Positions 8,655 to 18,131 of a DNA stretch of 45,899 nt are shown here, piece by piece. Position 1 is the stretch's first letter; each line of letters begins with the position of its first letter. This stretch comes from Flavobacteriales bacterium UBA7325. GTDB lineage: Bacteria; Bacteroidota; Bacteroidia; Flavobacteriales_D; Crocinitomicaceae. Location: positions 3,831 through 49,729 of the forward strand of contig DKPV01000028.1 of assembly GCA_002471375.1 (NCBI GenBank), given 5' to 3'. A program made the position numbers and the translations under genes. A model generated the notes under the pieces. It had not been told where the DNA came from. It did no database searches and saw only the letters and a list, made by a program, of their open reading frames with translations.

Positions 8655-9257
8655 ATGAAAATCAAATCAGCGGAGTTTGTAATATCGAACACAGATTATC
8701 GAAAGAGTCCTACTGAGGATATGCCTGAGTATGCATTTATCGGAAGATCAAACGTGGGCAAGTCATCCCTAATCAATATGCTAACTGGAAACAAGAAGTT
8801 GGCGAAAACTTCGAGTAAGCCTGGAAAAACTCAGCTAATTAATCACTTCCTGATTAATGAAGATTGGTTTTTGGTCGATTTACCTGGTTATGGTTTTGCG
8901 AAAGCACCTAAGAGTTCACGTGTTAAATGGGAAAATTTCATTGTAGAGTACATGATGAACCGAAAGCAGCTGGTGCATACTTTTGTATTAATTGATAGTC
9001 GCCACGCACCCCAGAAGATTGATTTGGAATTCATGAACTGGTGTGGTGAAAAGCAAATTTCGTTTTCGATCATTTTTACTAAAATGGACAAGCTTTCGAG
9101 CAATGAACTTCAAAAGAACATGGCTAAATACCGAAAAGAGATGCTTAAGTATTGGGAAGAAATGCCTCCTGTTTTTATTACTTCAAGTAGTTCTCAGATT
9201 GGGAAGGAAAAGGTGTTGAAATACATTGAGCATGTAAATGAACAAATGAGGAAGTAG
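8655..9257 (+). CDS. yihA: Ribosome biogenesis GTP-binding protein YihA/YsxC
   Basis: An essential TRAFAC-class GTPase that helps assemble the large ribosomal subunit. All G motifs are visible: G1 GRSNVGKS (30-37), G2 in KPGKTQ (55-60), G3 DLPG (75-78), G4 TKMD and G5 TSSSS near the C-terminus. The 200 residues match the family. A possible promoter, TTTG at 8617-8620 and TACTTTTA at 8643-8650 with a 22-base spacer, lies just upstream. It ends one base from the convergent AsmA-like gene. Also known as ysxC or engB. Confidence 0.96.
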   Translation: MKIKSAEFVISNTDYRKSPTEDMPEYAFIGRSNVGKSSLINMLTGNKKLAKTSSKPGKTQLINHFLINEDWFLVDLPGYGFAKAPKSSRVKWENFIVEYMMNRKQLVHTFVLIDSRHAPQKIDLEFMNWCGEKQISFSIIFTKMDKLSSNELQKNMAKYRKEMLKYWEEMPPVFITSSSSQIGKEKVLKYIEHVNEQMRK

Positions 9258-9258
9258 T

Positions 9259-11928
9259 CTAATCGAAGTCTATTTGCATATCGTCGTCATCGTCTTCTTT
9301 GATGGTTTCACCAAAGTTTTTGAGTTTCTCCTTTAACCTAAATCGACGTTTGGGTTTACTCTCCTCAAAGACATCATCAATTGAATCGGTTGGGTTATAT
9401 TCGATGATGAGTTCTTCCTTTGGTGTTCTGACCTTAATATATTCTTGAACCGTCGTGTCGTTCTTGAATAGACCGAACTCTGATTTCCACATCGATTTGA
9501 CAGTTTCTTTTTCCTTCTCGCGATTTTCACGCGCTTGTTCTTTCCGCGATTGCTTGTCCCATTCAATCATTGGGTTATCCATGTCACCATACATTCTAAG
9601 GAAAACATGGATACCAGTCTCATCATCTATAATTTCACCAAACTCACTTTCTTCTTTTTGTTTTAAATCATTGAATCGGAATCCGATGCGATAGTCGATC
9701 TTATTCTCGAATGAGTGTTTTCCGGAGAGTTCAATATCCAGTATATTTGATGCAATGGACATGTTCGGGATCGTGAGCACTCCACTTTTAATGATGAATG
9801 TATTTTCTAGATGTTCAAATTTGAGATTCTTTAAATTCTTCTCGAGAAGATCGATATTTTCTTTACCAATTAAATGGCGTACGCTTGTTGATCGGAGGCT
9901 CTCGGTAATCATTTTAAATGTTTCAACATTAATGAGTCGTCCATTGTCAATTTGTAAACCAATTGTTGAGATAATCCCATTTGAAGAGATGCCATTTCTC
10001 AAATCGAATGGTGCCTCGAAAGCAACATTTGCTTGTGCCACACCTCTAATGTTGGAACTTTTAATTACGTCCTGATTAAAGTTGCTCCATTCCTTAAACA
10101 TCGATTTAAACTTGATGTTTTTTGAAACGAGATTGGTTGTTAGATAGAAATATTCTGGGTTTCTCTCCTCAATTTTTAGCGTCCCACGAATATCTGCACC
10201 ACCATTTCTACCAGAGATCTTGTGAAAAATGATACTTCTGTTTTCGACACTTATATTTCCTTTTAACTCTTGAAATAAATGCGATTCGTAGTCCATTTTT
10301 TTCACATCCAAATAAACATGACCCTTGATGTCATTCGGGAGCATGTATGTCCGTTGTTGGTCCTTTTTCTCCTCTTTACTCTCGGTTCCTAAATCGGAGA
10401 TGTTGATCCGCTTACTTTTGATGTCAACGTCTGCTATTAGGTCACCTTCTTTGTTGAAGTATTTAAAGATGTCTTTGAAAACCCCATTAACTTCAAAGTC
10501 TGATTTATTGATTTTAAGATGGACGTTTTTCATTCCAGCCTCGTTGTTTCTTAAGTAAACGATGCCGTCAATGTCTGAGAATAGCCTTTTGTCATCAATG
10601 ATTTGCACCTTGACTTTTCGCATTTCAATTTCTCCTTCACATTTTTCAAAATCGTAACTTGGTGTGCCGTCTTCTTTAACATTGGACACAACTTCAAAAT
10701 CCGATTGAATGTCCATTTCTCCGCCTAATTTGTCAACACTAGGCAGGTTGAATAGTGAATGAATAATTGACAAACTAACAGTACCATCAGCATTCCCAAC
10801 GAGTCTAGGGGCATTGAATTCTGTGATCTTCAAGTTTCCAACGAAGGGACCACCTTTTGTCTTGAAAGAGATGTCCTTTAAACTAAGAAACTCTTTGTCT
10901 CTTCCATCCTCATTCGAGTACTCACCATCTAAGGATAATTCTCTCAGGGTAATTCGTGTAGTTGGATCCGTGATATGTCCGCCATTTATACCAAAATCAC
11001 AATGGAGTAAAGCCGGAGAATTTGGTTCGCTGGAACCATGAATGTGCAGATCAAAAAGCAATTTTCCTTTTCCTTCAAATGCCTTGATTTCAGAAGTTCC
11101 CTGCATGGAAAATTTAGACGCTGCTTCCGCAATTTGGAGTTTTTCGCCAATGATATTGAAATCATATCCTGAAGTGTCAACCCCTCCTTCAAATGTAAAT
11201 GGAAGGTCTGATACGTATATTGTCGATTTCGGTATGTCAACGGTACTTGAATCGTTATTAACGTTGACTGAAATGTCCAATTTTGCAGGTTGATTTTTTA
11301 TCAAAGTGACATTACCACTTCTTGCTTCGAGAATAGTTAGATTACTTTGTGCTGAGGATGAGAAAACGGAGGAGCTTAATTCACCGGTGAGCGTCATATC
11401 ATCCAGCATCGTCCGATAGGCCTGATCGGTTATCAGGTTCTCATAGGAAACTCCAAATTCAACGAGTGAAATGGACTCTAAATTGACATCAACACCTTCT
11501 GATTCGCCTTCAGGCTCCTTGAGGATATCGTAGTTTGTAACTCCTTCTTCATTAACTTTAAGCTTTAACGTTCCTGGACTGATTTCAATCTTCTTGATCG
11601 TGTAATTTTCACGCCAAATGTCCATTGGATTGAACTTCATTCGGATTTGATCTGAGTACAGAAGCGTATCATATTTTGTTGCACCCTCGATAGCGTCTTT
11701 AATGAAGACCTCATTGAAATCAACCGATAAATTGGGGAAGGTAGACCAGAAGGTTAGATCTACTTCAGAAACAGACACCTCAGTGTTTAGATACTGATTC
11801 ACTTCATTTATAACTAATCCGCAAATTTCATCCTTGAAGAAATATAATCCAGTGCTTATGATCAGTACAAGACTGATCACGATGCCAAAGAACCATTTGG
11901 CGATACGAAGGAGGCGCTTCTTCCACAT
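9259..11928 (-). CDS. AsmA family envelope protein
   Basis: An 889-residue protein with a single N-terminal membrane anchor (about residues 11-31) followed by a long beta-rich periplasmic region. The opening after the anchor, VNQYLNTEVSVSEVDLTFWSTFPNLSVDF, and the later IDNGRLINVETFKMI and DIELSGKHSFENKIDY are typical of AsmA and AsmA_2 domains. Proteins of this superfamily form long bridges implicated in phospholipid transport to the outer membrane. The C-terminus is highly charged and ends in an acidic run (KEDDDDDMQIDFD). A TAAATTTG sits at 11940-11933 right before the ATG, which would make a nearly leaderless transcript. The gene stands alone. Confidence 0.82.
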   Translation of the reverse strand: MWKKRLLRIAKWFFGIVISLVLIISTGLYFFKDEICGLVINEVNQYLNTEVSVSEVDLTFWSTFPNLSVDFNEVFIKDAIEGATKYDTLLYSDQIRMKFNPMDIWRENYTIKKIEISPGTLKLKVNEEGVTNYDILKEPEGESEGVDVNLESISLVEFGVSYENLITDQAYRTMLDDMTLTGELSSSVFSSSAQSNLTILEARSGNVTLIKNQPAKLDISVNVNNDSSTVDIPKSTIYVSDLPFTFEGGVDTSGYDFNIIGEKLQIAEAASKFSMQGTSEIKAFEGKGKLLFDLHIHGSSEPNSPALLHCDFGINGGHITDPTTRITLRELSLDGEYSNEDGRDKEFLSLKDISFKTKGGPFVGNLKITEFNAPRLVGNADGTVSLSIIHSLFNLPSVDKLGGEMDIQSDFEVVSNVKEDGTPSYDFEKCEGEIEMRKVKVQIIDDKRLFSDIDGIVYLRNNEAGMKNVHLKINKSDFEVNGVFKDIFKYFNKEGDLIADVDIKSKRINISDLGTESKEEKKDQQRTYMLPNDIKGHVYLDVKKMDYESHLFQELKGNISVENRSIIFHKISGRNGGADIRGTLKIEERNPEYFYLTTNLVSKNIKFKSMFKEWSNFNQDVIKSSNIRGVAQANVAFEAPFDLRNGISSNGIISTIGLQIDNGRLINVETFKMITESLRSTSVRHLIGKENIDLLEKNLKNLKFEHLENTFIIKSGVLTIPNMSIASNILDIELSGKHSFENKIDYRIGFRFNDLKQKEESEFGEIIDDETGIHVFLRMYGDMDNPMIEWDKQSRKEQARENREKEKETVKSMWKSEFGLFKNDTTVQEYIKVRTPKEELIIEYNPTDSIDDVFEESKPKRRFRLKEKLKNFGETIKEDDDDDMQIDFD

Positions 11929-11932
11929 AAAA

Positions 11933-11940
11933 CAAATTTA
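11933..11940 (-). promoter_or_regulatory. Possible -7 element of the AsmA-like gene
   Basis: TAAATTTG on the minus strand matches TAnnTTTG exactly and ends four bases before the ATG at 11928. No -33 element was identified, and the very short leader makes the assignment weak. Confidence 0.28.
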
Positions 11941-12063
11941 CCCGATAAAGCAGCGAAGGACTGTTAACGGCTGATATACTTATTAACGGGAAGATGTGCG
12001 GTTTGGTACGTATGCAGCAGAACTACATTGAAAAAACGCGTATGACCATCTTCCGATTAAAGC

Positions 12064-12094
12064 TTTGCACACTCACGGCGAATTGGTATCTTTA
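12064..12094 (+). promoter_or_regulatory. Promoter upstream of the PfkB kinase operon
   Basis: TTTG (12064-12067), 19 bases, then TATCTTTA (12087-12094), which differs from TAnnTTTG only in the last base. The predicted start of transcription is about 15 bases before the ATG at 12116. Confidence 0.42.
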
Positions 12095-12115
12095 CGGACG
12101 GTTTAAAAAAGATAC

Positions 12116-13045
12116 ATGAGTTTATTAACAGTCGGGTCTGTTGCGTTTGATGCAATTGAGACACCATTCGGAAAGACAGATAAAATAATTGGAGGTGCTG
12201 GAACCTACATAGCGTTAGCTGCAGCATTCTATAACAATGATCAGAAAATCGTTTCTGTAGTTGGAGAAGATTTCCCTCAAGAGATGCTTGATCAATTGAA
12301 AGACAGAAATGTAGATCTAGAAGGTTTGCAGATTAAAGAAGGAGAGAAAACATTCTTTTGGTCTGGTAAATATCATAATGACATGAACTCTCGTGATACA
12401 CTTGTAACCGAGTTAAATGTTCTTGAGAATTTTGATCCAATCATCCCAGAGTCATATCAGGGCGTTGATTACTTAATGCTAGGGAATTTGTCACCACAAG
12501 TTCAGAGCAAAGTGATCGAACGTATGGTAGAGCGACCTAAATTGGTTGCCATGGATACTATGAATTTCTGGATGGACATCGCTATGGATGATTTGAAAAA
12601 CACAATATCTGAAGTTGATTTGTTGATCATTAATGATGAGGAAGCTCGTCAGCTTTCAGGAGAATACTCTTTGGTAAAAGCATCAAAGGTTATTCGTGCA
12701 ATGGGACCTCGTTACCTAATCATTAAGAAGGGCGAACACGGTGCGTTGTTGTTTCACTCTTCTCAGGTTTTCTTTGCTCCGGCATTACCGTTGGAAGATG
12801 TATTTGATCCAACTGGAGCTGGTGATACATTTGCTGGAGGATTTATGGGCTATGTCGCTAGTACAAACGACCACTCATTCGCGAATATGAAACGTGCCAT
12901 GATTCACGGATCTGCATTGGCTTCATTCTGCTGTGAAAAATTTGGAACTGAACGTCTAATGGACATTAATCCAGAAGACCTTGAAAATAGAATCGAAGAA
13001 TTCGTATCACTTGCGAATTTTGAAATGGTTCAAACCATTAGCTAA
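12116..13045 (+). CDS. PfkB-family carbohydrate/nucleoside kinase
   Basis: A 309-residue cytoplasmic ribokinase-fold kinase. The N-terminal di-glycine region IIGGAGTYIALAA binds the substrate, and DPTGAGDTFAGGFMGY near residues 233-248 holds the anion hole and catalytic Asp. The inserted HNDMNSRDTLVTELNVL is characteristic of a conserved Flavobacteria subfamily whose sugar or nucleoside substrate is not known. It lies 12 bases before the DUF349 gene, so the two are probably co-transcribed. Confidence 0.88.
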   Translation: MSLLTVGSVAFDAIETPFGKTDKIIGGAGTYIALAAAFYNNDQKIVSVVGEDFPQEMLDQLKDRNVDLEGLQIKEGEKTFFWSGKYHNDMNSRDTLVTELNVLENFDPIIPESYQGVDYLMLGNLSPQVQSKVIERMVERPKLVAMDTMNFWMDIAMDDLKNTISEVDLLIINDEEARQLSGEYSLVKASKVIRAMGPRYLIIKKGEHGALLFHSSQVFFAPALPLEDVFDPTGAGDTFAGGFMGYVASTNDHSFANMKRAMIHGSALASFCCEKFGTERLMDINPEDLENRIEEFVSLANFEMVQTIS

Positions 13046-13057
13046 AAACTAAGAATT

Positions 13058-14755
13058 ATGGATTTCATTGCTGCACTCAAAGAATTTGCTGGACAAGAAG
13101 ATGTTTTATCAGTAAGTCGAGACGTGAATGAGCTACGGAGTAAGTTTGAAGATTACGTTCTGGAAGAGGAACGTAAATTTCAAATTTTAGAACTAGAAGC
13201 TAAGGAAAAGGGAGAACCTAAACCAGAAATGGAAGGAGATTTCGGAAAAGAAGAGTTCTATGCAATTTATGATATCTATAAGGTTGAGCGTAAACGAATC
13301 ATCGATGAGCGGAATGCGTCGGAGACCGAAAATTTGAAGTCCAAACGGGCATTAATTACGCGACTTCAAGGCGTTGTTTCAACCGAAGAAAATATTGGTG
13401 CAGCATTTGGCGCTTTTAAAGAAATTCAAGAGCAGTGGAAAGAGGTAGGATCAATTCCTCGAGATAAGAGGAATGATATCCAAAAGGAGTATTCCAAACT
13501 ATTGGAAGACTTCTTCTACAATATCAACATCTACAAACAGCTTAAGGAACATGATTTTAAGAAGAATCATACCATGAAGCTCGAAATCATTGAAAACCTT
13601 AAATCTTTGCAGAAAGAGGAGAAGATGAAAGAGCTTGAAAATCAGCTTCGCAGCTTACAGAATGATTGGGATGAGGTAGGACCAGTACCAAATGATCAGT
13701 GGGAATTACTCAAAGAATCTTATTGGACAGAGGTACGCTCCTTGCAGAATAGATTAAATCGTTTTTACGAAGATCGAAGAGATCAGCAAAAAGAAAACCT
13801 AGATAAAAAGAGAGCTCTAATTACTGAGCTCAATGAAGTACTTACGGATCAGGAAAATTGGGATTCAACAAAAGCTTGGGAGACAAAAACGAAATTGGTT
13901 TTGGACATTCAAAATCGATGGAAAACAATTGGCTTTGGCCCGCGTAAGGAAAACGAACTTATTTGGAAAGAGTTTAGAGGAGTTTGTGATACTTTTTTCG
14001 ATGGAAAAAAGGCATTCTATGCTATTGTTAACAGTAAGTTTGATGGAGTCGCTAAACAGAAACAAGATTTGGTTGACAAAGCAATTGCGTTAAAAGATCA
14101 AACTAATTGGAAAGAAACTACTGATCAACTTATTCGACTTCAGAAAGAATGGAAGAAACTTGGACACGCAGGAAGGAAAAACGAACAAAAACTGTGGAAG
14201 GACTTCCGAGGTGCATGTGATTCATTTTTCAATTCAAAACAGAAACATTTTGGTGCACAGGATGCTGAGTACGAGGCGAACGGAGTATTGAAGCAAGAAC
14301 TTCTTGCAAAAATGGAGGCGTACAAGGCAGATAAAGACAAATCGAAAGCGTTAGCCGACCTCAAGCAATTTTCTGCTGATTTTAATGCAATAGGACGTGT
14401 TCCGGTGAAGATGAAAGATGACACGTATAAGTCGTTTAAATCGATTATGGATCAACATTATGGCTCCCTGAAAATGGAAGGAGCTGAGAAGGAAAAAATA
14501 TTATTCCAGGCTCGAATAGATACAATCATTGCTAGTCCAAAAGCAGCCAAATTATTTTCGGACCTCAAATTCGATTTGCGCAAGGATATAGATAAAGAGA
14601 AAAAAGAGATTCACCAACTTGAGAATAACTTAGGCTTCTTCGCAAATAGCAAAGGCGCTGATGCGTTGAAGAAACAGGTTGAAGTTAAGGTGAAAAAAGC
14701 GGAAGATCGCATCAATGTGATCAAGCAAAAACTGAAGATGATTCCAAATGAATAA
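13058..14755 (+). CDS. DUF349 repeat protein
   Basis: A 565-residue, strongly charged, mostly helical protein with no signal or membrane segment. Five DUF349-type units are visible, each built around a Trp/Phe-Gly core and a following helix: EQWKEVGSIP, NDWDEVGPVP, NRWKTIGFGP, KEWKKLGHAG and ADFNAIGRVP. The function is not established. A coiled-coil-like tail rich in Lys/Glu ends the protein. The next gene's ATG overlaps its stop by eight bases (ATGAATAA), suggesting coupled translation. Confidence 0.88.
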   Translation: MDFIAALKEFAGQEDVLSVSRDVNELRSKFEDYVLEEERKFQILELEAKEKGEPKPEMEGDFGKEEFYAIYDIYKVERKRIIDERNASETENLKSKRALITRLQGVVSTEENIGAAFGAFKEIQEQWKEVGSIPRDKRNDIQKEYSKLLEDFFYNINIYKQLKEHDFKKNHTMKLEIIENLKSLQKEEKMKELENQLRSLQNDWDEVGPVPNDQWELLKESYWTEVRSLQNRLNRFYEDRRDQQKENLDKKRALITELNEVLTDQENWDSTKAWETKTKLVLDIQNRWKTIGFGPRKENELIWKEFRGVCDTFFDGKKAFYAIVNSKFDGVAKQKQDLVDKAIALKDQTNWKETTDQLIRLQKEWKKLGHAGRKNEQKLWKDFRGACDSFFNSKQKHFGAQDAEYEANGVLKQELLAKMEAYKADKDKSKALADLKQFSADFNAIGRVPVKMKDDTYKSFKSIMDQHYGSLKMEGAEKEKILFQARIDTIIASPKAAKLFSDLKFDLRKDIDKEKKEIHQLENNLGFFANSKGADALKKQVEVKVKKAEDRINVIKQKLKMIPNE

Positions 14756-15428
14756 AGCGATCAATATAATTCTGGGAGTGATATTATTTCCAACTATGTT
14801 TCTTGCGATCTACGTTGGATTAGATATCCCAATTGGTTTCCTGCGTGTCTCGGGTGCAAACTTGCCCTATCGTGATGAAATTTTATTGGGATTGGGATTA
14901 CTACTTTTCATAATAATCTTACGCCGATCGATTCGCCGTTGGATGGGGTTAAGGATCGTAAATCAAGTTGGCAAATTCAAATGGAATGCGCCTGTTAGTC
15001 AAGCAAGGAAGTCTAGAGTCAGAATGTACTTACTCATGGAAGCGGTTGTAATGCTAGTCGTTGCCTTTGGATTATACACATTAACTGAATTAGCGATAGC
15101 ACCAACAATTGCGTTTCTTTTTGGCACCGTAGACAACATATTATTTGCGCTGTCAGCGAAGAAATATCGCATCGGTTTATCCTCTAAAGCACTAATTGTA
15201 GCAGATCGAGAAGTGATTTTACTTTATTTCACAGGCTTGCGAAAAGTTAGCGCTCATCAACAGAGCACCTTCTTTGATTACATAAAAGGACTACAAATCA
15301 CATTTCCTACGAATTGTGTAAAAGACGAGGACAAAGCGGAGTTTTTTGAAGCCTTGCAAGGTCAACTTGACACTGATCGTGTTTTCTTTTCGAAGACTAT
15401 GGATCACGCAGAGAAGCCAACTTCCTAG
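14748..15428 (+). CDS. Uncharacterised inner-membrane protein
   Basis: I do not recognise a family. The 226 residues show about four hydrophobic segments: residues 7-27, 44-60, 93-112 and a weaker one at 115-135. A basic loop (RRSIRRWMGLR) follows the second. The C-terminal 80 residues are soluble. The start overlaps the DUF349 stop in ATGAATAA, so it is very likely translated as part of the PfkB-DUF349 operon and may work with them at the membrane. Confidence 0.7.
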   Translation: MNKAINIILGVILFPTMFLAIYVGLDIPIGFLRVSGANLPYRDEILLGLGLLLFIIILRRSIRRWMGLRIVNQVGKFKWNAPVSQARKSRVRMYLLMEAVVMLVVAFGLYTLTELAIAPTIAFLFGTVDNILFALSAKKYRIGLSSKALIVADREVILLYFTGLRKVSAHQQSTFFDYIKGLQITFPTNCVKDEDKAEFFEALQGQLDTDRVFFSKTMDHAEKPTS

Positions 15429-15501
15429 TAATTACCTTGAGATACATTTCTTAGGCTTACTTTAGATTGAAGGTTTCATTCGATTTGACTACCTTAACGA
15501 A

Positions 15502-16527
15502 ATGAATCGTAGAACATTTCTTCCTCTTATTGGTACCGCACTTGTTGGGGCATCCTGTCTTTCGGTTAATTCAGAATCAGTGAAGGAGATGTTGGCTGGA
15601 GGTGTTATTTTCCCTAATAGGTTAAAGAAAGGTGATACAATTGGTATTGCAGCTCCTGCCGGTCCAATTAGAGATAAACAAGAGGTTTCAAAATTTGTTG
15701 ACGTTTTGCATTCACTAGGGTTCAAAACGAAAGTGGCGCCCCACACCTACGGTAATTATGGTTTTTTATCTGCTGAAGACACCGTGCGTGCTTCTGAGTT
15801 TATGGACCTGATAGAGGATGAACACGTTCAAGGAATTTTCTTCATCCGCGGAGGTTGGGGCTGTGCACGATTATTGCATCTACTAGATTTTGATTCAATC
15901 AAAAGAAATCCTAAGGTAATTATGGGATTTAGTGATATTACGACTCTCTTAAATGCAATTTCTTTTAAGACAGGATTGGTCACCTTTCATGGTCCGAGTG
16001 GTAACTCTAGTTGGAATGATTACTCGATTAAATTTCTGAAAGATGTACTAATTAATGCGAAACCTGTGGCGTATCATAATTTGCAAGGTTCGGATCACGT
16101 AATCGAAACATATAGCAGTGGGACCGCGGTTGGAGATTTATATGGTGGTAATCTTTCTGTACTCTGTGGATTAGTAGGTTCAGATTATCTCCCAGATTGG
16201 AAAGGAAAGATTCTCTTTTTAGAAGATGTGATGGAGGAGCCTTATCGAATCGATCGAATGTTAACTCAATTGAAACTTGCTGGCGTGTTTGATGAGGTGA
16301 GTGGCATTATTCTTGGGAACTTCAGAAAGTGTACTGCCGAAGAGCCGGAAAGATCATTTACCTTGGAGGAGGTTTTCAAATTGCATTTTTTGAATGCAAA
16401 AACCCCTGTGTTTTATGGGGCGCAGATTGGACATGTGAGAAATAAATTTACCGTTCCAGTTGGAGTGCGTGTGACAATGAACGCGGATGCAGGAACACTT
16501 GAGTTAAATGAACCTTCGGTACTGTAG
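15502..16527 (+). CDS. LD-carboxypeptidase (S66 family), probable Tat lipoprotein
   Basis: Cuts the L,D-bond of muropeptide tetrapeptides, releasing the terminal D-alanine during peptidoglycan recycling. The catalytic triad of S66 peptidases is visible as Ser144 in GFSD, Glu241 in FLEDV and His311 in IGHVRNK. The N-terminus MNRRTFLPLIGTALVGASC combines a twin-arginine motif with a lipobox Cys, implying folded export and lipid anchoring rather than the cytoplasmic location of the E. coli enzyme. The 341 residues fit the family plus the signal. A weak promoter-like TTG-N20-TACCTTAA lies at 15467-15497. Confidence 0.9.
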   Translation: MNRRTFLPLIGTALVGASCLSVNSESVKEMLAGGVIFPNRLKKGDTIGIAAPAGPIRDKQEVSKFVDVLHSLGFKTKVAPHTYGNYGFLSAEDTVRASEFMDLIEDEHVQGIFFIRGGWGCARLLHLLDFDSIKRNPKVIMGFSDITTLLNAISFKTGLVTFHGPSGNSSWNDYSIKFLKDVLINAKPVAYHNLQGSDHVIETYSSGTAVGDLYGGNLSVLCGLVGSDYLPDWKGKILFLEDVMEEPYRIDRMLTQLKLAGVFDEVSGIILGNFRKCTAEEPERSFTLEEVFKLHFLNAKTPVFYGAQIGHVRNKFTVPVGVRVTMNADAGTLELNEPSVL

Positions 16528-16553
16528 TTTGTACCTCTATGAAATAGATAAAG

Positions 16554-17219
16554 ATGGAAATGAGATATATTTCAACGTTAATTATAGGATGCTTATGTTT
16601 TCTATCCTACAGTCAAGTGGTTGTGGAAAGAGAGCAATTAAGTAACATTAGTTCTTTTCAAGGAATTGATGAGTTACAGCGCCCGAACTTTAATGACTTT
16701 TTCAAGGAAATTGATCCGATGGAGATGATATTTAAACCTGTATCAAAGCCGGATAGTACATGGATTCGATTGGACATTGATGCGATCTATGATCTCGATA
16801 TGGGGAATGCCGAAATTTCTGGGGATGATGAATATTATGGAATTGGTAGATACGAACTCAAAGGAATAACTTATTATTTCGTTGGTATGCCGATCGTTGA
16901 AAATGTTTGGAACGTGACCGTAATGGTTTGTAACGGAACCGGGGAATTTACAGATGGCTATGCAATCGCATATGGTGTTTTCGATCCAGGCGATGAAGTT
17001 GTAATCTATGGTTGGGTGGAATACCTAGAACGAAGCAATGAGATCATTCTAATCACCAGAAGGCAAGAGACATATCAGAATCGAGGTGGAGAAGAAGAGT
17101 ATACTTTTGTTGAAGAATTATATGATTGCGAAGCTTTTTGTTTGAGAGAGGGCGAGTTTGCCCCTTACAATAAAGGGAATGTCAAGTCATGGAATAAGAA
17201 GTATACAATCGACGAATAG
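16554..17219 (+). CDS. Secreted protein of unknown function
   Basis: The 221 residues begin with a signal peptide (MEMRYISTLIIGCLCFLSYSQ), with likely cleavage after SYSQ or nearby. A start at the second ATG (16560) is equally possible. The mature part is acidic and aromatic, with no motif I recognise. It follows the LD-carboxypeptidase by 26 bases in the same direction and may share its transcript. Confidence 0.65.
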   Translation: MEMRYISTLIIGCLCFLSYSQVVVEREQLSNISSFQGIDELQRPNFNDFFKEIDPMEMIFKPVSKPDSTWIRLDIDAIYDLDMGNAEISGDDEYYGIGRYELKGITYYFVGMPIVENVWNVTVMVCNGTGEFTDGYAIAYGVFDPGDEVVIYGWVEYLERSNEIILITRRQETYQNRGGEEEYTFVEELYDCEAFCLREGEFAPYNKGNVKSWNKKYTIDE

Positions 17220-17230
17220 AAAGGCAAGTT

Positions 17231-17422
17231 TTAAGTTACGATAAAGGATATCTCTTCCTTATAGACTGAGATAAATAGTGGGTAAGCATCTCCGAGTTTA
17301 TTATACTTCGCAGTCTTCTCGTCCATGCGGTGTGTAGTCACTTCAATTTTTAAGATGTATTTCCCACTCATTAAATTGGAGTTATTGAATTCATAGGTTC
17401 TTTCCTCTAAGGGGGGGGTGAA
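17231..17422 (-). pseudogene. 3' remnant of an unknown gene
   Basis: On the minus strand 63 codons are open between a TAA at 17425-17423 and a TAA at 17233-17231, with no start codon in the first part. The predicted peptide (TYEFNNSNLMSGKYILKIEV and on to ...PLFISVYKEEISFIVT) looks like the end of a real beta-rich protein. The frame is lost exactly at a run of eight G (17411-17418 on the plus strand). I do not know the family. It could be a short free-standing ORF started at an internal ATG, but a headless remnant is more likely. Confidence 0.4.
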
Positions 17423-17425
17423 TTA
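17414..17425. repeat. Left copy of a 12-base near-direct repeat
   Basis: GGGGGTGAATTA here matches GGGGGTGATTTA at 20718-20729 at 11 of 12 bases. It sits exactly where the 17.2-17.4 kb remnant loses its reading frame. Confidence 0.4.
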
Positions 17426-17438
17426 AAAGAATTTGTAC

Positions 17439-17471
17439 AAAAAAACTCCAATCGAGTGCTCGATTGGAGTT
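17439..17471 (-). terminator. Rho-independent terminator of the TonB receptor/lipoprotein operon
   Basis: A 13-base perfect inverted repeat (AACTCCAATCGAG-TG-CTCGATTGGAGTT, 17444-17471) lies about 20 bases after the lipoprotein stop. On the minus strand it is followed by a run of T (17445-17439), the standard arrangement for intrinsic termination. Confidence 0.85.
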
Positions 17472-17492
17472 GAAAAGTTTGTTTTGAATCGA

Positions 17493-18104
17493 CTATTGGA
17501 TATTCAAAACGAATGTTAAGTCAAAATCAGTATCACCATCATTTGCTCCAGATGTTGCAGTTTTAATTCCTGGTTGATGCTGCAAGCGAATATTGAAAGT
17601 CCCGGAAGATAGCTGAGTTCCTGATGTAACCCAAGTTGTTGATAAACCTACAGGAAATCCATTGTCGTCTTGATCATTATAGCCTAAAGGATCGGACGCA
17701 GCGTCTACGTTACCATCACCTGTAGGGTTAGCGAACGCATCATTTGAAAAGCTAAAGAAGAACTGGTGTTCATCATCTTCTGCTAAAATTTCTGCACCGA
17801 TATCTTCTCCCGGAGTATCCAGGTTGTTTGCAATCTCGTATGTAAGGATATAGGTTTTGCTTGTATCTAGGTTAATGTCATTCAAAATGGTCAAGCTTTG
17901 AGCACCGCCCCCATCTGGATCTTGGGCATTGGCTTCGACTACATCTGATGGGTCAGCCGCATTTGTGAAAACTAGTTTAACATCTGTAATTACCTCGAGT
18001 TCATTTTCTTCTGCTGGCGGCGCAACCTCTTCTTTTTTACAACTTGTGATAGTGATTCCAGCTATTGTCATTGCAATTAATCCGTAGTTTCTAAATTGTT
18101 TCAT
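17493..18104 (-). CDS. Small lipoprotein partnered with a TonB-dependent receptor
   Basis: A 203-residue lipoprotein with lipobox ITSC (Cys22) followed by KKEE. The mature protein is strongly acidic and beta-rich, with the sequence DEHQFFFSF mid-chain and RLQHQPG near the end. It resembles a Flavobacteria family often annotated as type 1 periplasmic-binding-fold protein and found beside this kind of receptor. It is 21 bases downstream of the receptor and followed by a strong terminator, so the two form a two-gene operon. The conserved histidines and acidic residues could bind a cation; that is inference. Confidence 0.7.
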   Translation of the reverse strand: MKQFRNYGLIAMTIAGITITSCKKEEVAPPAEENELEVITDVKLVFTNAADPSDVVEANAQDPDGGGAQSLTILNDINLDTSKTYILTYEIANNLDTPGEDIGAEILAEDDEHQFFFSFSNDAFANPTGDGNVDAASDPLGYNDQDDNGFPVGLSTTWVTSGTQLSSGTFNIRLQHQPGIKTATSGANDGDTDFDLTFVLNIQ

Positions 18105-18110
18105 GATTTT

Positions 18111-18131
18111 ATTATTTATTATTTATTATTT
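18111..18131. repeat. Three tandem copies of a 7-base unit
   Basis: ATTATTT is repeated three times without a mismatch in the junction between the receptor and lipoprotein genes, running into the receptor stop codon. Such units can slip and change spacing. Confidence 0.6.

Noticed and set aside
11989..12054. Inverted 8-mer GGAAGATG / CATCTTCC with about 50 bases between, upstream of the PfkB kinase
   Set aside because: Arms are short, the spacing is long and the downstream copy lies just before the promoter; most likely chance.
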